DNA from: Phenylobacterium sp.
GTDB lineage: Bacteria; Pseudomonadota; Alphaproteobacteria; Caulobacterales; Caulobacteraceae
Assembly (NCBI RefSeq): GCF_004799515.1
Contig: NZ_SSMX01000027.1
Span: 1 to 64,000, forward strand
DNA: 64,000 nt
Direction of reading: 5' to 3'
Part shown: positions 30,207 through 37,415 of the stretch, piece by piece
Layout: every line of letters starts with the position of its first letter
Numbering within the stretch: position 1 is the stretch's first letter
Made by a program: the position numbers and the translations under genes
Notes under the pieces: model-generated
The model's input: only the letters and a program-made list of their open reading frames with translations
Database searches by the model: none
What the model was told of the DNA's origin: nothing

Positions 30207-31486
30207 TGGGCGCTCTGATGGCGCTGGCCCCGATCGTGTTCGGCCTCCTGGCGGCTTCGGCCCTGTTCTCCGCCGCTGAGACCGCCATGACCGGCGCCAG
30301 CCGCGCGCGGATGCACCAGCTCGACCGTGAAGGCGACCGCGCCGCGCGGCGGGTCACCCGCCTGATCAGCGACCGCGAGACGATGATCGGCGCGGTTCTC
30401 CTGGGGAACAACATCTTCAACATCCTGGCGACCGAGCTTGCGAGCTCGGTGTTCGCCAAGGCGATCCCCGGCGCCTGGGGCGTGGCGGCGGCGACGGCGG
30501 TGATGACCGTGCTGATCCTGGTCTTCGCCGAGATCCTGCCCAAGACGCTGGCCATCCTGCGTTCCGACGACGTGGCGCGGGTGCTGTCGGGACCCACCGA
30601 GATCGTGGTGCGGGTGTTCGGCCCGATCATCTTCGCCGTCCAGTGGGTGGTGCGGAAGACGTTGACCCTGTTCGGCGTCCACCTGGGCATGAGCATGGAC
30701 GTGCTGGCCGCCCACGAAGAGATCCGCGGCGCGGTCGAGTACCATCACTCCGAGGGCCTGGTGGAGACCCACGACCGCTGGATGCTGGGCGGCGTGCTGG
30801 ACCTGGCCGAGATGGACGTCAGTCAGGTGATGGTCCACCGCAACGCCATCGCCTCCATCGACGCCGACCAGACGCCGCGCGAAATCCTGGCCGAGGCGCT
30901 CGCCAGCGGCCACAGCCGCGCCCCGCTCTATAGCGACGAGCAGGAGAACATCGTGGGCGTGCTGCACAACAAGGACATGCTGGCGGCCATCGCCGAGGCC
31001 AACGGCGATATCGACGCCATCGACATGGCCGCCATCGTCCGCGAACCCTGGTTCATCCCCGAGACCACCAGCCTGAAGGACCAGCTCTCCGCCTTCCTGA
31101 AGCGCCGCAGCCACTTCGCCCTGGTGGTGGACGAATATGGCGCCCTGCAGGGCCTGGTGACGCTGGAGGACATCCTCGAGGAGATCGTGGGCGAGATCGA
31201 GGACGAGCACGACGTGGCCATGCCGGGCGTCCGCGCCGCCGAGGACGGCTCGGTGGTGGTGGACGGCTCGGTGGCGATCCGCGATCTCAACCGCGCCCTC
31301 AACTGGGACCTGCCGGACGAGGAGGCGGTGACCGTCGCAGGGCTCCTGATCTACGAGGCCCGGCGCATCCCCGACGCCGGCCAGACCTTCACCTTCCATC
31401 GCCAGCGGTTCCTGGTCCTGGAGCGCAAGATCAACCGTGTCACCAAGCTGCAGATCTGGCCCGCGACCGCGCGCGACGAAAGCTGA
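30206..31486 (+). CDS. CNNM/CorC-HlyC family membrane protein (DUF21 and CBS domains)
   Basis: A 426-residue inner-membrane protein. An N-terminal DUF21 transmembrane domain (about residues 1-190; ALFSAAETAMTGASRARM is the signature), a CBS pair in the middle (VMVHRNAIASIDADQTPREI, SHFALVVDEYGALQGLVTLED) and a C-terminal CorC/HlyC domain (VAGLLIYEARRIPDAGQTF). Related proteins export or sense magnesium and cobalt. Probably the third gene of the aroK-aroB operon. Confidence 0.9.
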   Translation: MGALMALAPIVFGLLAASALFSAAETAMTGASRARMHQLDREGDRAARRVTRLISDRETMIGAVLLGNNIFNILATELASSVFAKAIPGAWGVAAATAVMTVLILVFAEILPKTLAILRSDDVARVLSGPTEIVVRVFGPIIFAVQWVVRKTLTLFGVHLGMSMDVLAAHEEIRGAVEYHHSEGLVETHDRWMLGGVLDLAEMDVSQVMVHRNAIASIDADQTPREILAEALASGHSRAPLYSDEQENIVGVLHNKDMLAAIAEANGDIDAIDMAAIVREPWFIPETTSLKDQLSAFLKRRSHFALVVDEYGALQGLVTLEDILEEIVGEIEDEHDVAMPGVRAAEDGSVVVDGSVAIRDLNRALNWDLPDEEAVTVAGLLIYEARRIPDAGQTFTFHRQRFLVLERKINRVTKLQIWPATARDES

Positions 31487-31496
31487 GCCGCCGGCC

Positions 31497-31521
31497 GGAA
31501 CCAAGCTGCGCCGTGAACGTT
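31497..31521 (+). promoter_or_regulatory. EcfG/SigT-type general stress promoter
   Basis: GGAAC (31497-31501), 16-base spacer, CGTT (31518-31521), fitting the EcfG consensus. It starts about 170 bases upstream of the single-domain response regulator gene and just after the stop of the transporter gene, with no other gene between. Confidence 0.7.
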
Positions 31522-31523
31522 TT

Positions 31524-31549
31524 GGCGATCGCGGGTTTAGGGGATCGCC
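31524..31549. other. Hairpin in the leader of the response regulator gene
   Basis: GGCGATC (31524-31530) pairs with GATCGCC (31543-31549) around a 12-base loop. It begins three bases after the promoter CGTT, so it would form at the very 5' end of the transcript and may stabilise it or act in regulation. No T tract, so not a typical terminator. Confidence 0.45.
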
Positions 31550-31668
31550 TCGTCACAATGTCAGCCGACAAGTCGTCGACTATGGCCGCATGGTTTGCGA
31601 TGCCCTCAACGCAGGGCAAGATGCCCCGTGATCGGACCACCGCCCGTCTGGCTTGGAGCTTCCGCTAA

Positions 31669-32046
31669 ATGACCGACATCGCCCAACTGAGCGGCCTGCG
31701 CGTGCTGGTGGTCGAGGATGAGATGATGGTCTCGATGCTGATCGAGGACATGCTCGCCGACCTCGGCTGCACCGTGGTCGGTCCGGCCTCGCGGCTGGAC
31801 GAAGCGATGGAGCTGGTGGAGGGCGCGGAGCTCGATTGCGCGGTGCTGGACGTCAACCTGGGCGGACAGCCGATCTTCCCCCTGGCGGACCTGCTGCGCG
31901 CGCGCGGCGCGCCCTTCGCCTTCGCCACCGGCTATGGGGATGCGGGGCTCCGCGACGTCGACCGGGGCACTCCGGTCCTGCAGAAGCCGTTCCGCGAAGG
32001 CGACCTGGCCCGCGTGCTCGGAGAGCTGCGCGCCAAGGTCGGCTAG
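31669..32046 (+). CDS. Single-domain response regulator, FAT GUY family (SdrG/MrrA-like)
   Basis: A 125-residue receiver domain with no output domain. Phosphoacceptor Asp is in CAVLDVNLGGQP (about residue 61), acidic pocket in VVEDEMMV, and the switch lysine in VLQKPFREGD. After alpha4 it carries PFAFATGYGD, the FAT GUY signature of alphaproteobacterial regulators such as Sphingomonas SdrG and Caulobacter MrrA, which relay phosphate to the general stress system. The EcfG-type promoter upstream supports that role. No kinase lies next to it. Confidence 0.88.
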   Translation: MTDIAQLSGLRVLVVEDEMMVSMLIEDMLADLGCTVVGPASRLDEAMELVEGAELDCAVLDVNLGGQPIFPLADLLRARGAPFAFATGYGDAGLRDVDRGTPVLQKPFREGDLARVLGELRAKVG

Positions 32047-32050
32047 GCGG

Positions 32051-32137
32051 CTAGAGGTAGCTGAGGACCGGGCCCCAGCCCTCGAACAGCAGGGTCAACG
32101 CGCCGGCCAGGCTAGCCAACGGCAGGATCAGTTTCAC
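32051..32137 (-). CDS. Putative 28-residue hydrophobic small protein
   Basis: A GTG-started reading frame giving MKLILPLASLAGALTLLFEG and then WGPVLSYL. A textbook ribosome site GAGGAG stands seven bases before the GTG. The peptide is almost wholly hydrophobic with one Lys at the front, so it could be a single-pass membrane miniprotein. It converges on the response regulator gene with four bases between stops. I do not recognise it; small size means chance cannot be excluded. Confidence 0.45.
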   Translation of the reverse strand: MKLILPLASLAGALTLLFEGWGPVLSYL

Positions 32138-32230
32138 GCCCCATCTCCTCGAAATCCTGAAGGCGGAAGCCAGAGGCTCCGCTCTCAAGACGCCCTAGAT
32201 AGGCACGAACCGACACCGCGTTAGATGCGG

Positions 32231-32263
32231 CTTTCCGAAACACTGTTATGCGCTTTCGGAAAG
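32231..32263. promoter_or_regulatory. Paired palindromes TTTCnGAAA between divergent genes
   Basis: CTTTCCGAAA (32231-32240) and TTTCGGAAAG (32254-32263) form a perfect 10-bp inverted repeat with a 13-base spacer, and each half contains its own palindrome TTTCnGAAA. Centres are 23 bases apart, close to two helical turns, as for a dimer-of-dimers regulator. Lies between the 28-aa ORF and the TPR protein gene. Confidence 0.5.
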
Positions 32264-32355
32264 GGTCATACCGCCGAGCGATGAACAATTTTGCGGGAGT
32301 TGCCCCGCATGACGCGCCGCCTGTAATGGTCGCTGTATCACGGGAGGACCACTCC

Positions 32356-34038
32356 ATGCGGTCGCATTGGGTTTTCGGAACGGCCCTGGCGTTTGCGCCC
32401 ATGGTCACCGCGGCGAACGTCGAGCCCACGCCCGCCATCGGCCACATCTGCGGCGCGGCCGCGCCGGACGACGCCCAGGCCGCGCCCGCCGCTGCGCCGG
32501 CGCAGAAGCTGCTGACCGGCTACGGCACCGGCGGCTTTCCGGTCCGGACCTCCAATCCCCAAGCCCAGGCCTATTTCGACAACGGCATGCAGCTGGCCCA
32601 CGCCTTCGCCCACAAGCCGGCGATCGCCGCCTTCCAGGAGGCCGAGAAGCTGGACCCCAACTGCGCGATGTGCGCCTGGGGCGAGGCCTGGTCGCGCGGC
32701 CCGACGATCAACTACCCCATCGACCCCAAGACCCAGGCCGAGCTGGCGGCCATCGCCGACCGCGCCGCGGCGCTCGCCAAGGACGGGCCGGTGAAGGAGC
32801 AGCGGCTGATCGCGGCCCTGCAGGCCCGCTACCACAAGGGCGGCGGCGCGGGTCCCGGCGACTTCGCCTTCGCCAAGGACATGGACCAGCTGGCCCGCGA
32901 CAATCCCACCGACAACGAGATCGCCATCGTCGCCGCGGACGCCTGGATGATCCCGGCGGCGGCGAAGAACACCCAGGACAACCTCAACCGCGCTCTGGAG
33001 CTGATCGGCGGGGCGCTCACCCGCAAGCCCGACGACACCGGCGCCATCCACTTCTACATCCACGCCACCGAGATGAACGGCATCGGCGGCCAGGCGGAGA
33101 AGTACGCCGACACCCTGCAGCGGCTCGCGCCCTCGGCCAGCCACCTGGTGCACATGCCGTCGCACACCTACTACATCGTCGGCCGCTATCAGGACGCGGT
33201 GCGCGCCAACCAGGACGCCGCCCAGCTCGACATCGCCAACGCCACGCGCCAGGGACTGGGCGGCGACCCGTGGCTGCTCACCTACCACGCCCACAACGTC
33301 CAGTTCGCCACCGGCGCGGCGCTGATGAGCGGCGACGGCCCCGCGGCGCTCGCCCAGGCCGACGCGGTGTTCGACCACCTGGCGCACGGCAAGGAGGGCG
33401 GCGTCTGGGATCAGGTCGGCGGCGGAACCGCCTACTTCGCCGAGGGCCGGTACGCCGCGCCGGCGCAGGTCCTGGCCCTGCCCGACCCCGGCGCCAAGAA
33501 GCCCTACCTGCAGGCCATGTGGCGCTACGCCCGCGGCGAGGCCTACGCCCGCCAGGGCGATGCGGCCGGCGTGCGGCGCGAACTGGCGCTGGTCACGATG
33601 AAGCCGGCCGACCTGAAGGCCTTTGGCGACTTCGCCTCCACGGGCCAGGCCGTGGTGGATGTGGCGAATGCGGTGCTGGTCGGCCGCGCGGCGATGATCG
33701 AGAACCAGCCGGTCCTCGCCGCCGCGGCCTACCGCAAGGCCGCCCAGATCCAGGAGGCCAAGCTGCTCCGCGTCAGCGATCCGCCGATCTGGTGGTATCC
33801 GGTGCGGCGCAGCCTGGCGGCGGCGCTGCTCTCCGAAGGTCAGGCGGATCAGGCGGCCGCGGAAGCCCGGAAGGCCCTGAACGGCTGGCCCAACGATCCG
33901 GTGACGCTCGCCGTGCTGGCCCAGGCCGAGAAGAAGCTCGGCGACGGCAAGGCCGCCGACCTGCACCTGGCTGAGGCCAAGGCGGCCTGGCATGGGCGGG
34001 CGCAGTTGGCCGTCATGGCGCGGCCTGCGGACGCCTAG
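32356..34038 (+). CDS. TPR-repeat protein, probably exported
   Basis: A 560-residue protein with tetratricopeptide helices. MQLAHAFAHKPAIAAFQEAE followed by KLDPNCAMCAWGEAW is a TPR-like start; further conserved parts are HFYIHATEMNG, HLVHMPSHTYYIVGRYQDAV and ARQGDAAGVRREL. It resembles bacterial tetratricopeptide proteins annotated only as TPR repeat-containing. A weak signal sequence (MRSHWVFGTALAFAPMVTAA) suggests export. Start at 32356 has GGGAGGACC upstream. Function unknown; His-rich loops HIHAT and MPSHT could hold metal. Confidence 0.8.
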   Translation: MRSHWVFGTALAFAPMVTAANVEPTPAIGHICGAAAPDDAQAAPAAAPAQKLLTGYGTGGFPVRTSNPQAQAYFDNGMQLAHAFAHKPAIAAFQEAEKLDPNCAMCAWGEAWSRGPTINYPIDPKTQAELAAIADRAAALAKDGPVKEQRLIAALQARYHKGGGAGPGDFAFAKDMDQLARDNPTDNEIAIVAADAWMIPAAAKNTQDNLNRALELIGGALTRKPDDTGAIHFYIHATEMNGIGGQAEKYADTLQRLAPSASHLVHMPSHTYYIVGRYQDAVRANQDAAQLDIANATRQGLGGDPWLLTYHAHNVQFATGAALMSGDGPAALAQADAVFDHLAHGKEGGVWDQVGGGTAYFAEGRYAAPAQVLALPDPGAKKPYLQAMWRYARGEAYARQGDAAGVRRELALVTMKPADLKAFGDFASTGQAVVDVANAVLVGRAAMIENQPVLAAAAYRKAAQIQEAKLLRVSDPPIWWYPVRRSLAAALLSEGQADQAAAEARKALNGWPNDPVTLAVLAQAEKKLGDGKAADLHLAEAKAAWHGRAQLAVMARPADA

Positions 34039-34047
34039 GCTTCGCCC

Positions 34048-34329
34048 TTAGATCTCTCCCGGCGCCAGCGCCTTGACCGACAGCGCGTGCAGCGGGCCGG
34101 CCAACTCCTCCGCCAACGCCCGGTAGACCATCCGCTGGCGGGCCACTTTCGGCTCGCCGGCGAAGGCCGCGGACTCGATCGTCACGTTGAAGTGGCTCTC
34201 GCCGCCCGGCGAGGCGCCGGCATGGCCGGCGTGACGCGCGGAATCGTCCACGACCTCGAGCCGCGTGGGCGCGAAGGTGTCGGTCAGCTTTTCTTGGATG
34301 GCATCGAATATGGCGCCCATCGGCTGCAT
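34048..34329 (-). CDS. BolA family protein
   Basis: A protein of about 93 residues with the BolA fold: AIQEKLTDTFAPTRLEVVDD, SHFNVTIESAAFAGE, RQRMVYRALAEELAGPLHAL and the C-terminal SVKALAP. BolA proteins pair with monothiol glutaredoxins in iron-sulfur trafficking and can act as regulators. I start at ATG 34329 (MQPMGAIF); ATG 34320 is equally plausible. Divergent from the J-domain gene with overlapping leader regions. Confidence 0.88.
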   Translation of the reverse strand: MQPMGAIFDAIQEKLTDTFAPTRLEVVDDSARHAGHAGASPGGESHFNVTIESAAFAGEPKVARQRMVYRALAEELAGPLHALSVKALAPGEI

Positions 34330-34372
34330 CTTCAATTCTTGAAAGGGATTATCTCGGCCCCATACTTGGCCC

Positions 34373-35023
34373 ATGCCCGCCGCGTTTCAATACAAGCCGC
34401 GCTTCGTCGATATCCGTGTGCGTCCGCCCTCGGAAGAGGAGGACGCGCGCGCCGAGGACGTGCACGCGCTCAAGCCCGGCGAGCGGGCCTGCGACCATCC
34501 GGGCTGCTCGAAGGCCGCCACCGCGCGCGCGCCCAAGTCGCGCGACATGCTGAACGAGCACTACTGGTTCTGTCAGCCCCACGCCGCCGAGTACAACCGC
34601 AACTGGAACTTCTTCGCTGGGCTCAGCGAGGCCGAGGTGCGCCGCCGCCAGCAGGACGAGCTGTTCACCGGCGGCCGGCCCACCTGGGAGATGAAGGCCG
34701 GGCGCATGAGCCGCGAGGCCGCCGCCTTCTCCGCCAAGTTCCGCAAGGGCGAGGGCTACCGCGACCCCTTCAATATCTTCGGCAAGAACGCCGGCAAGCC
34801 GATGCCCGAGCCGGAGGACCGCCGGCTGGGCAAGATCGAACGCAACGCGCTGGCCGACCTCGACCTCGACGCCAACGCCGACGGCCCGAAGATCCGCGCC
34901 CGCTACACCGAGCTGGTCCGCCGCCTGCACCCCGACGCCAACGGCGGCGACCGGGCGGGCGAGAACCGCCTGCAGCGGGTGATCCGCGCCTACCAGGCGC
35001 TGCGCAAGGCTGGTATGGTCTAG
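34373..35023 (+). CDS. J-domain-containing protein
   Basis: A 216-residue cytosolic protein with a C-terminal DnaJ domain: DLDANADGPKIRARYTELVR, then RRLHPDANGGDRAGENRLQ with the HPD tripeptide, and VIRAYQALRKAG. The front half has a Cys/His group (ACDHPGCSKAATARAP and WFCQPHAAEYNRNWNFF) that may bind zinc. It would stimulate a DnaK-type chaperone. In alphaproteobacteria this gene commonly lies near bolA and cobS; cobS here is 14 kb away. Confidence 0.9.
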   Translation: MPAAFQYKPRFVDIRVRPPSEEEDARAEDVHALKPGERACDHPGCSKAATARAPKSRDMLNEHYWFCQPHAAEYNRNWNFFAGLSEAEVRRRQQDELFTGGRPTWEMKAGRMSREAAAFSAKFRKGEGYRDPFNIFGKNAGKPMPEPEDRRLGKIERNALADLDLDANADGPKIRARYTELVRRLHPDANGGDRAGENRLQRVIRAYQALRKAGMV

Positions 35024-35066
35024 CTTCGCAACCCACGCGCGAGACGTGGGCGAGGGAGAGACCGAG

Positions 35067-35777
35067 ATGGCCACCAGCCGAAGGGCGATCCTGGCCGGGC
35101 TGGCCGCCAGCGCCTACCTGCCCGGCTCCGCCGGCGCTCAGATGCATCCCGCGGGCGTCGCCTGGTCGGACAGGCCCGCGTTCGGCCATGGGCCGCTGGC
35201 GGCCAACAGGTTCGCCCAGATCTGGAGGGCGCCGGCGGCCGAGACCTTCTGGCCCGAGGCGATCCCGATCCTCGGACGCGACGGGCCGCTGCCGATCAAG
35301 AGTAAGCGAGGCAAGACGCTGCTTGTCACCTTGTGGGCTGAATGGTGCGCGCCATGCTTGGCCGAGATGCCGATCCTCTCGGCGTTCAACAAGACCTACG
35401 CCGGGCCTCGCTTCGAGATCGTGCCGATCGCCACCGGGTCCAAGACGTTGAAGACCTGGACTGACGCCCAGGCGCGGGTCGACCGCATCCCGGGTGCGAG
35501 CCTTTCGACGCTCATCGATGGCAGTCGCGATGGGGCGGGGCTGGAATGGGCGCTGGCGCGGATGAAGGTCTCGCCCGAGGCGATCGCCAAGCTGCCGCCG
35601 GGCTCCACCATCGAAAGCGTCGCCTTGCCCTGCCTGCTGATCGTGGACCCACAAGGGCGGCTAAGGGCGCGCTACCAGGGCGGGCCTGGCCCGGGCGCCG
35701 AGGAGAAGGGCCCCTGGGGTCCGCCGGAAGGCCCGGGACTGATCAAGGCCCTCGCGGAGGGCGCGGTCTGGACCTAG
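35067..35777 (+). CDS. TlpA-like thioredoxin-fold protein, exported
   Basis: A 236-residue protein. The N-terminus MATSRRAILAGLAASAYLPG has an Arg-Arg pair and reads like a Tat signal. The thioredoxin motif is LWAEWCAPCLAEMPIL (WCAPC, about residue 96), followed by IVPIATGSKTLKTW and a cis-Pro candidate VALPCLLIVD. It probably reduces or exchanges disulfides in periplasmic proteins, cytochrome c maturation or copper proteins being common clients. Start ATG at 35067 has GAGGGAGAG upstream. Confidence 0.82.
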   Translation: MATSRRAILAGLAASAYLPGSAGAQMHPAGVAWSDRPAFGHGPLAANRFAQIWRAPAAETFWPEAIPILGRDGPLPIKSKRGKTLLVTLWAEWCAPCLAEMPILSAFNKTYAGPRFEIVPIATGSKTLKTWTDAQARVDRIPGASLSTLIDGSRDGAGLEWALARMKVSPEAIAKLPPGSTIESVALPCLLIVDPQGRLRARYQGGPGPGAEEKGPWGPPEGPGLIKALAEGAVWT

Positions 35778-35810
35778 CCAAACCGCGCCACCCGACTCCA
35801 GAACGTCCGC

Positions 35811-36539
35811 CTACCAGTGGCGGTAGTGGTAGTCCCAGGGCCCCGGACGCCAGCCCGGACGCCAGTAGGCGTTGTGGGTCCAGTACCAGTAGCGGTACGG
35901 CCGGTAGATCCAGGTGCCGCCTTCGAAGAACCAGGGATTGTACCAGGCCGGGCCGGCGTAGACCGGGCCCGGGCCATAGTAGAACGCGGGCGCCCCGGCG
36001 CGCATGTAGTAGCCGGGCGGGCAGGCGCCGGACGCCTGAGCGGAGTTCGAGCCGATGGCCGCGCCGGCCGTGGCGCCCAGCGCCCCGCCGATGATCGAGC
36101 CGCCGGTGCGCGAGCCGCGTCCGGAGACGTTGGAGCCCACCACCGCGCCCAGGATGCCGCCGATGATGGCGCCGGCGGCGGTGTTGTTGCGCTGCTTGTC
36201 CATGCAGTACTGCGCCGCCCACTGCGAATAGCGCTGGGCGTACTCGCGGTCATAACTCTGCGCGCGGTCGTCATAGACGGCGCCCTGGTTTTCCGCGCCG
36301 GGCGGCGGCGGAGCGTACTGGCCCGGCGGCGGGCCGCCCTGCGGACCGCCGGACGGCGGCGGGCCATAGTTCGGGGGCGGACCATAGTTGGAAGGCGGCG
36401 GGCCGTAGTTCGAGTTCGGCGGGGGGCCATAGCCCGGCGGCGGGGGCGGCGGCTGGGCCGCGGCGGCGGTGGCCTCCAGCAACAGGCCGAACGCCAGTCC
36501 GGCCGCGATCACCTTCGCGCCGGCTTCCGATGGCTTCAT
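35811..36539 (-). CDS. Exported glycine-zipper protein with Pro-rich N-terminus
   Basis: A 242-residue envelope protein. Signal: AGAKVIAAGLAFGLLLEATA, cleaved at AAA-QP. Then Pro/Gly/Tyr repeats of the NYGPPP type (residues about 40-95), a helix with YDREYAQRYSQWAAQYC, a glycine zipper (AAGAIIGGILGAVVGSNVSG and GGSIIGGALGATAGAAIG), and an aromatic Trp/Tyr-rich tail (YRPYRYWYWTHNAYW). The zipper is likely to insert in or span the outer membrane. The start is taken at 36539, with GGAG seven bases upstream; ATG at 36551 is the alternative. Confidence 0.82.
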   Translation of the reverse strand: MKPSEAGAKVIAAGLAFGLLLEATAAAAQPPPPPPGYGPPPNSNYGPPPSNYGPPPNYGPPPSGGPQGGPPPGQYAPPPPGAENQGAVYDDRAQSYDREYAQRYSQWAAQYCMDKQRNNTAAGAIIGGILGAVVGSNVSGRGSRTGGSIIGGALGATAGAAIGSNSAQASGACPPGYYMRAGAPAFYYGPGPVYAGPAWYNPWFFEGGTWIYRPYRYWYWTHNAYWRPGWRPGPWDYHYRHW

Positions 36540-36683
36540 CGTGGTCTCCATAACAGTCAGCCGTCCACTCGACTCAGAAGGAGACAGCTAAGCCTCATTT
36601 GGGGCCAAGATGTGGAATTGCCAGGGGCGATTGTTACAGACCGCGTTGCGATTCCGACCGCCTTCGGGGGTCCCCGACTGTCT

Positions 36684-37415
36684 TCAGGGCGCGATATGGG
36701 CGGCGGTCAGTTCGGCGCGGGCCGCCTCCAGCTCCTCGCGGAACTTCGGCTTGGTCATCAGCTCAGCGACCAGGGCCACGGCCAGCACATGACCGCCCTC
36801 GACGTCGCGCCGGTAGTGCGCCTCGCAGATCAGCCGGCTTTCCGCATAGTCCGCCGCCCGCGCCTGGATCACCTGGGCATTGCCCGGCATCAGGTTCGAC
36901 AGCACCGCGGCGGCCGAATAGCCCATGGTGGCGTGGCCGCTGGGATAGGCGGTCTTGCCGTCCTCGCCGTGCTTGCAGGGGTTCAGCGTCGGGTCGGCGG
37001 TGATCGGGCGGGTGCGCGCGAAAAAGGCCTTGAAGCGCTTCACCGCCAGGCTGTCCTCGTTGCGCAGGTCCTCGAAGAGGAGGGCGGTCGCGGGCAGCCG
37101 CGCCAGGTCGAAGGCCGGACCCAGCGGCGCGGCGATCGAGGTCACGTCCTCGAAGTCCTCGTCGTGCTTGGCGAGCGCGAAACGCTCCGGCGTGCGGGCG
37201 GCCTCCAGGCGATGCAGTTCGGCGAGTTCGGCCAGGGCCTCGGGCGAGCCGTCGCGCGGCGGCGCTGGCAGCACCTGGGCCGGGTCGAGCTCGCCCGGCG
37301 CCAGGAACTTGGAGACCGTCGGCTTGGGCGGCTTGGCGGGCGCGGCGGCAGAGGGGGCAGTCGCCGCGCCCGCGGCCGTCAGGGCGAGGAGGAGCCCAGC
37401 GACGGTTTTGCGCAT
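36684..37415 (-). CDS. PAP2-family acid phosphatase, exported
   Basis: A 243-residue class A non-specific acid phosphatase. Signal MRKTVAGLLLALTAAGAATA. Catalytic motifs are KRFKAFFARTRP (motif 1), YPSGHATMGYSAA (motif 2, phosphate-binding PSGH) and ESRLICEAHYRRDVEGGH (motif 3, nucleophilic His). It would release phosphate from organic esters in the periplasm. Its ATG shares one base with the TGA of the TonB receptor gene, so the two are translated together; the receptor may import the phosphatase substrate or product. Confidence 0.92.
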   Translation of the reverse strand: MRKTVAGLLLALTAAGAATAPSAAAPAKPPKPTVSKFLAPGELDPAQVLPAPPRDGSPEALAELAELHRLEAARTPERFALAKHDEDFEDVTSIAAPLGPAFDLARLPATALLFEDLRNEDSLAVKRFKAFFARTRPITADPTLNPCKHGEDGKTAYPSGHATMGYSAAAVLSNLMPGNAQVIQARAADYAESRLICEAHYRRDVEGGHVLAVALVAELMTKPKFREELEAARAELTAAHIAP

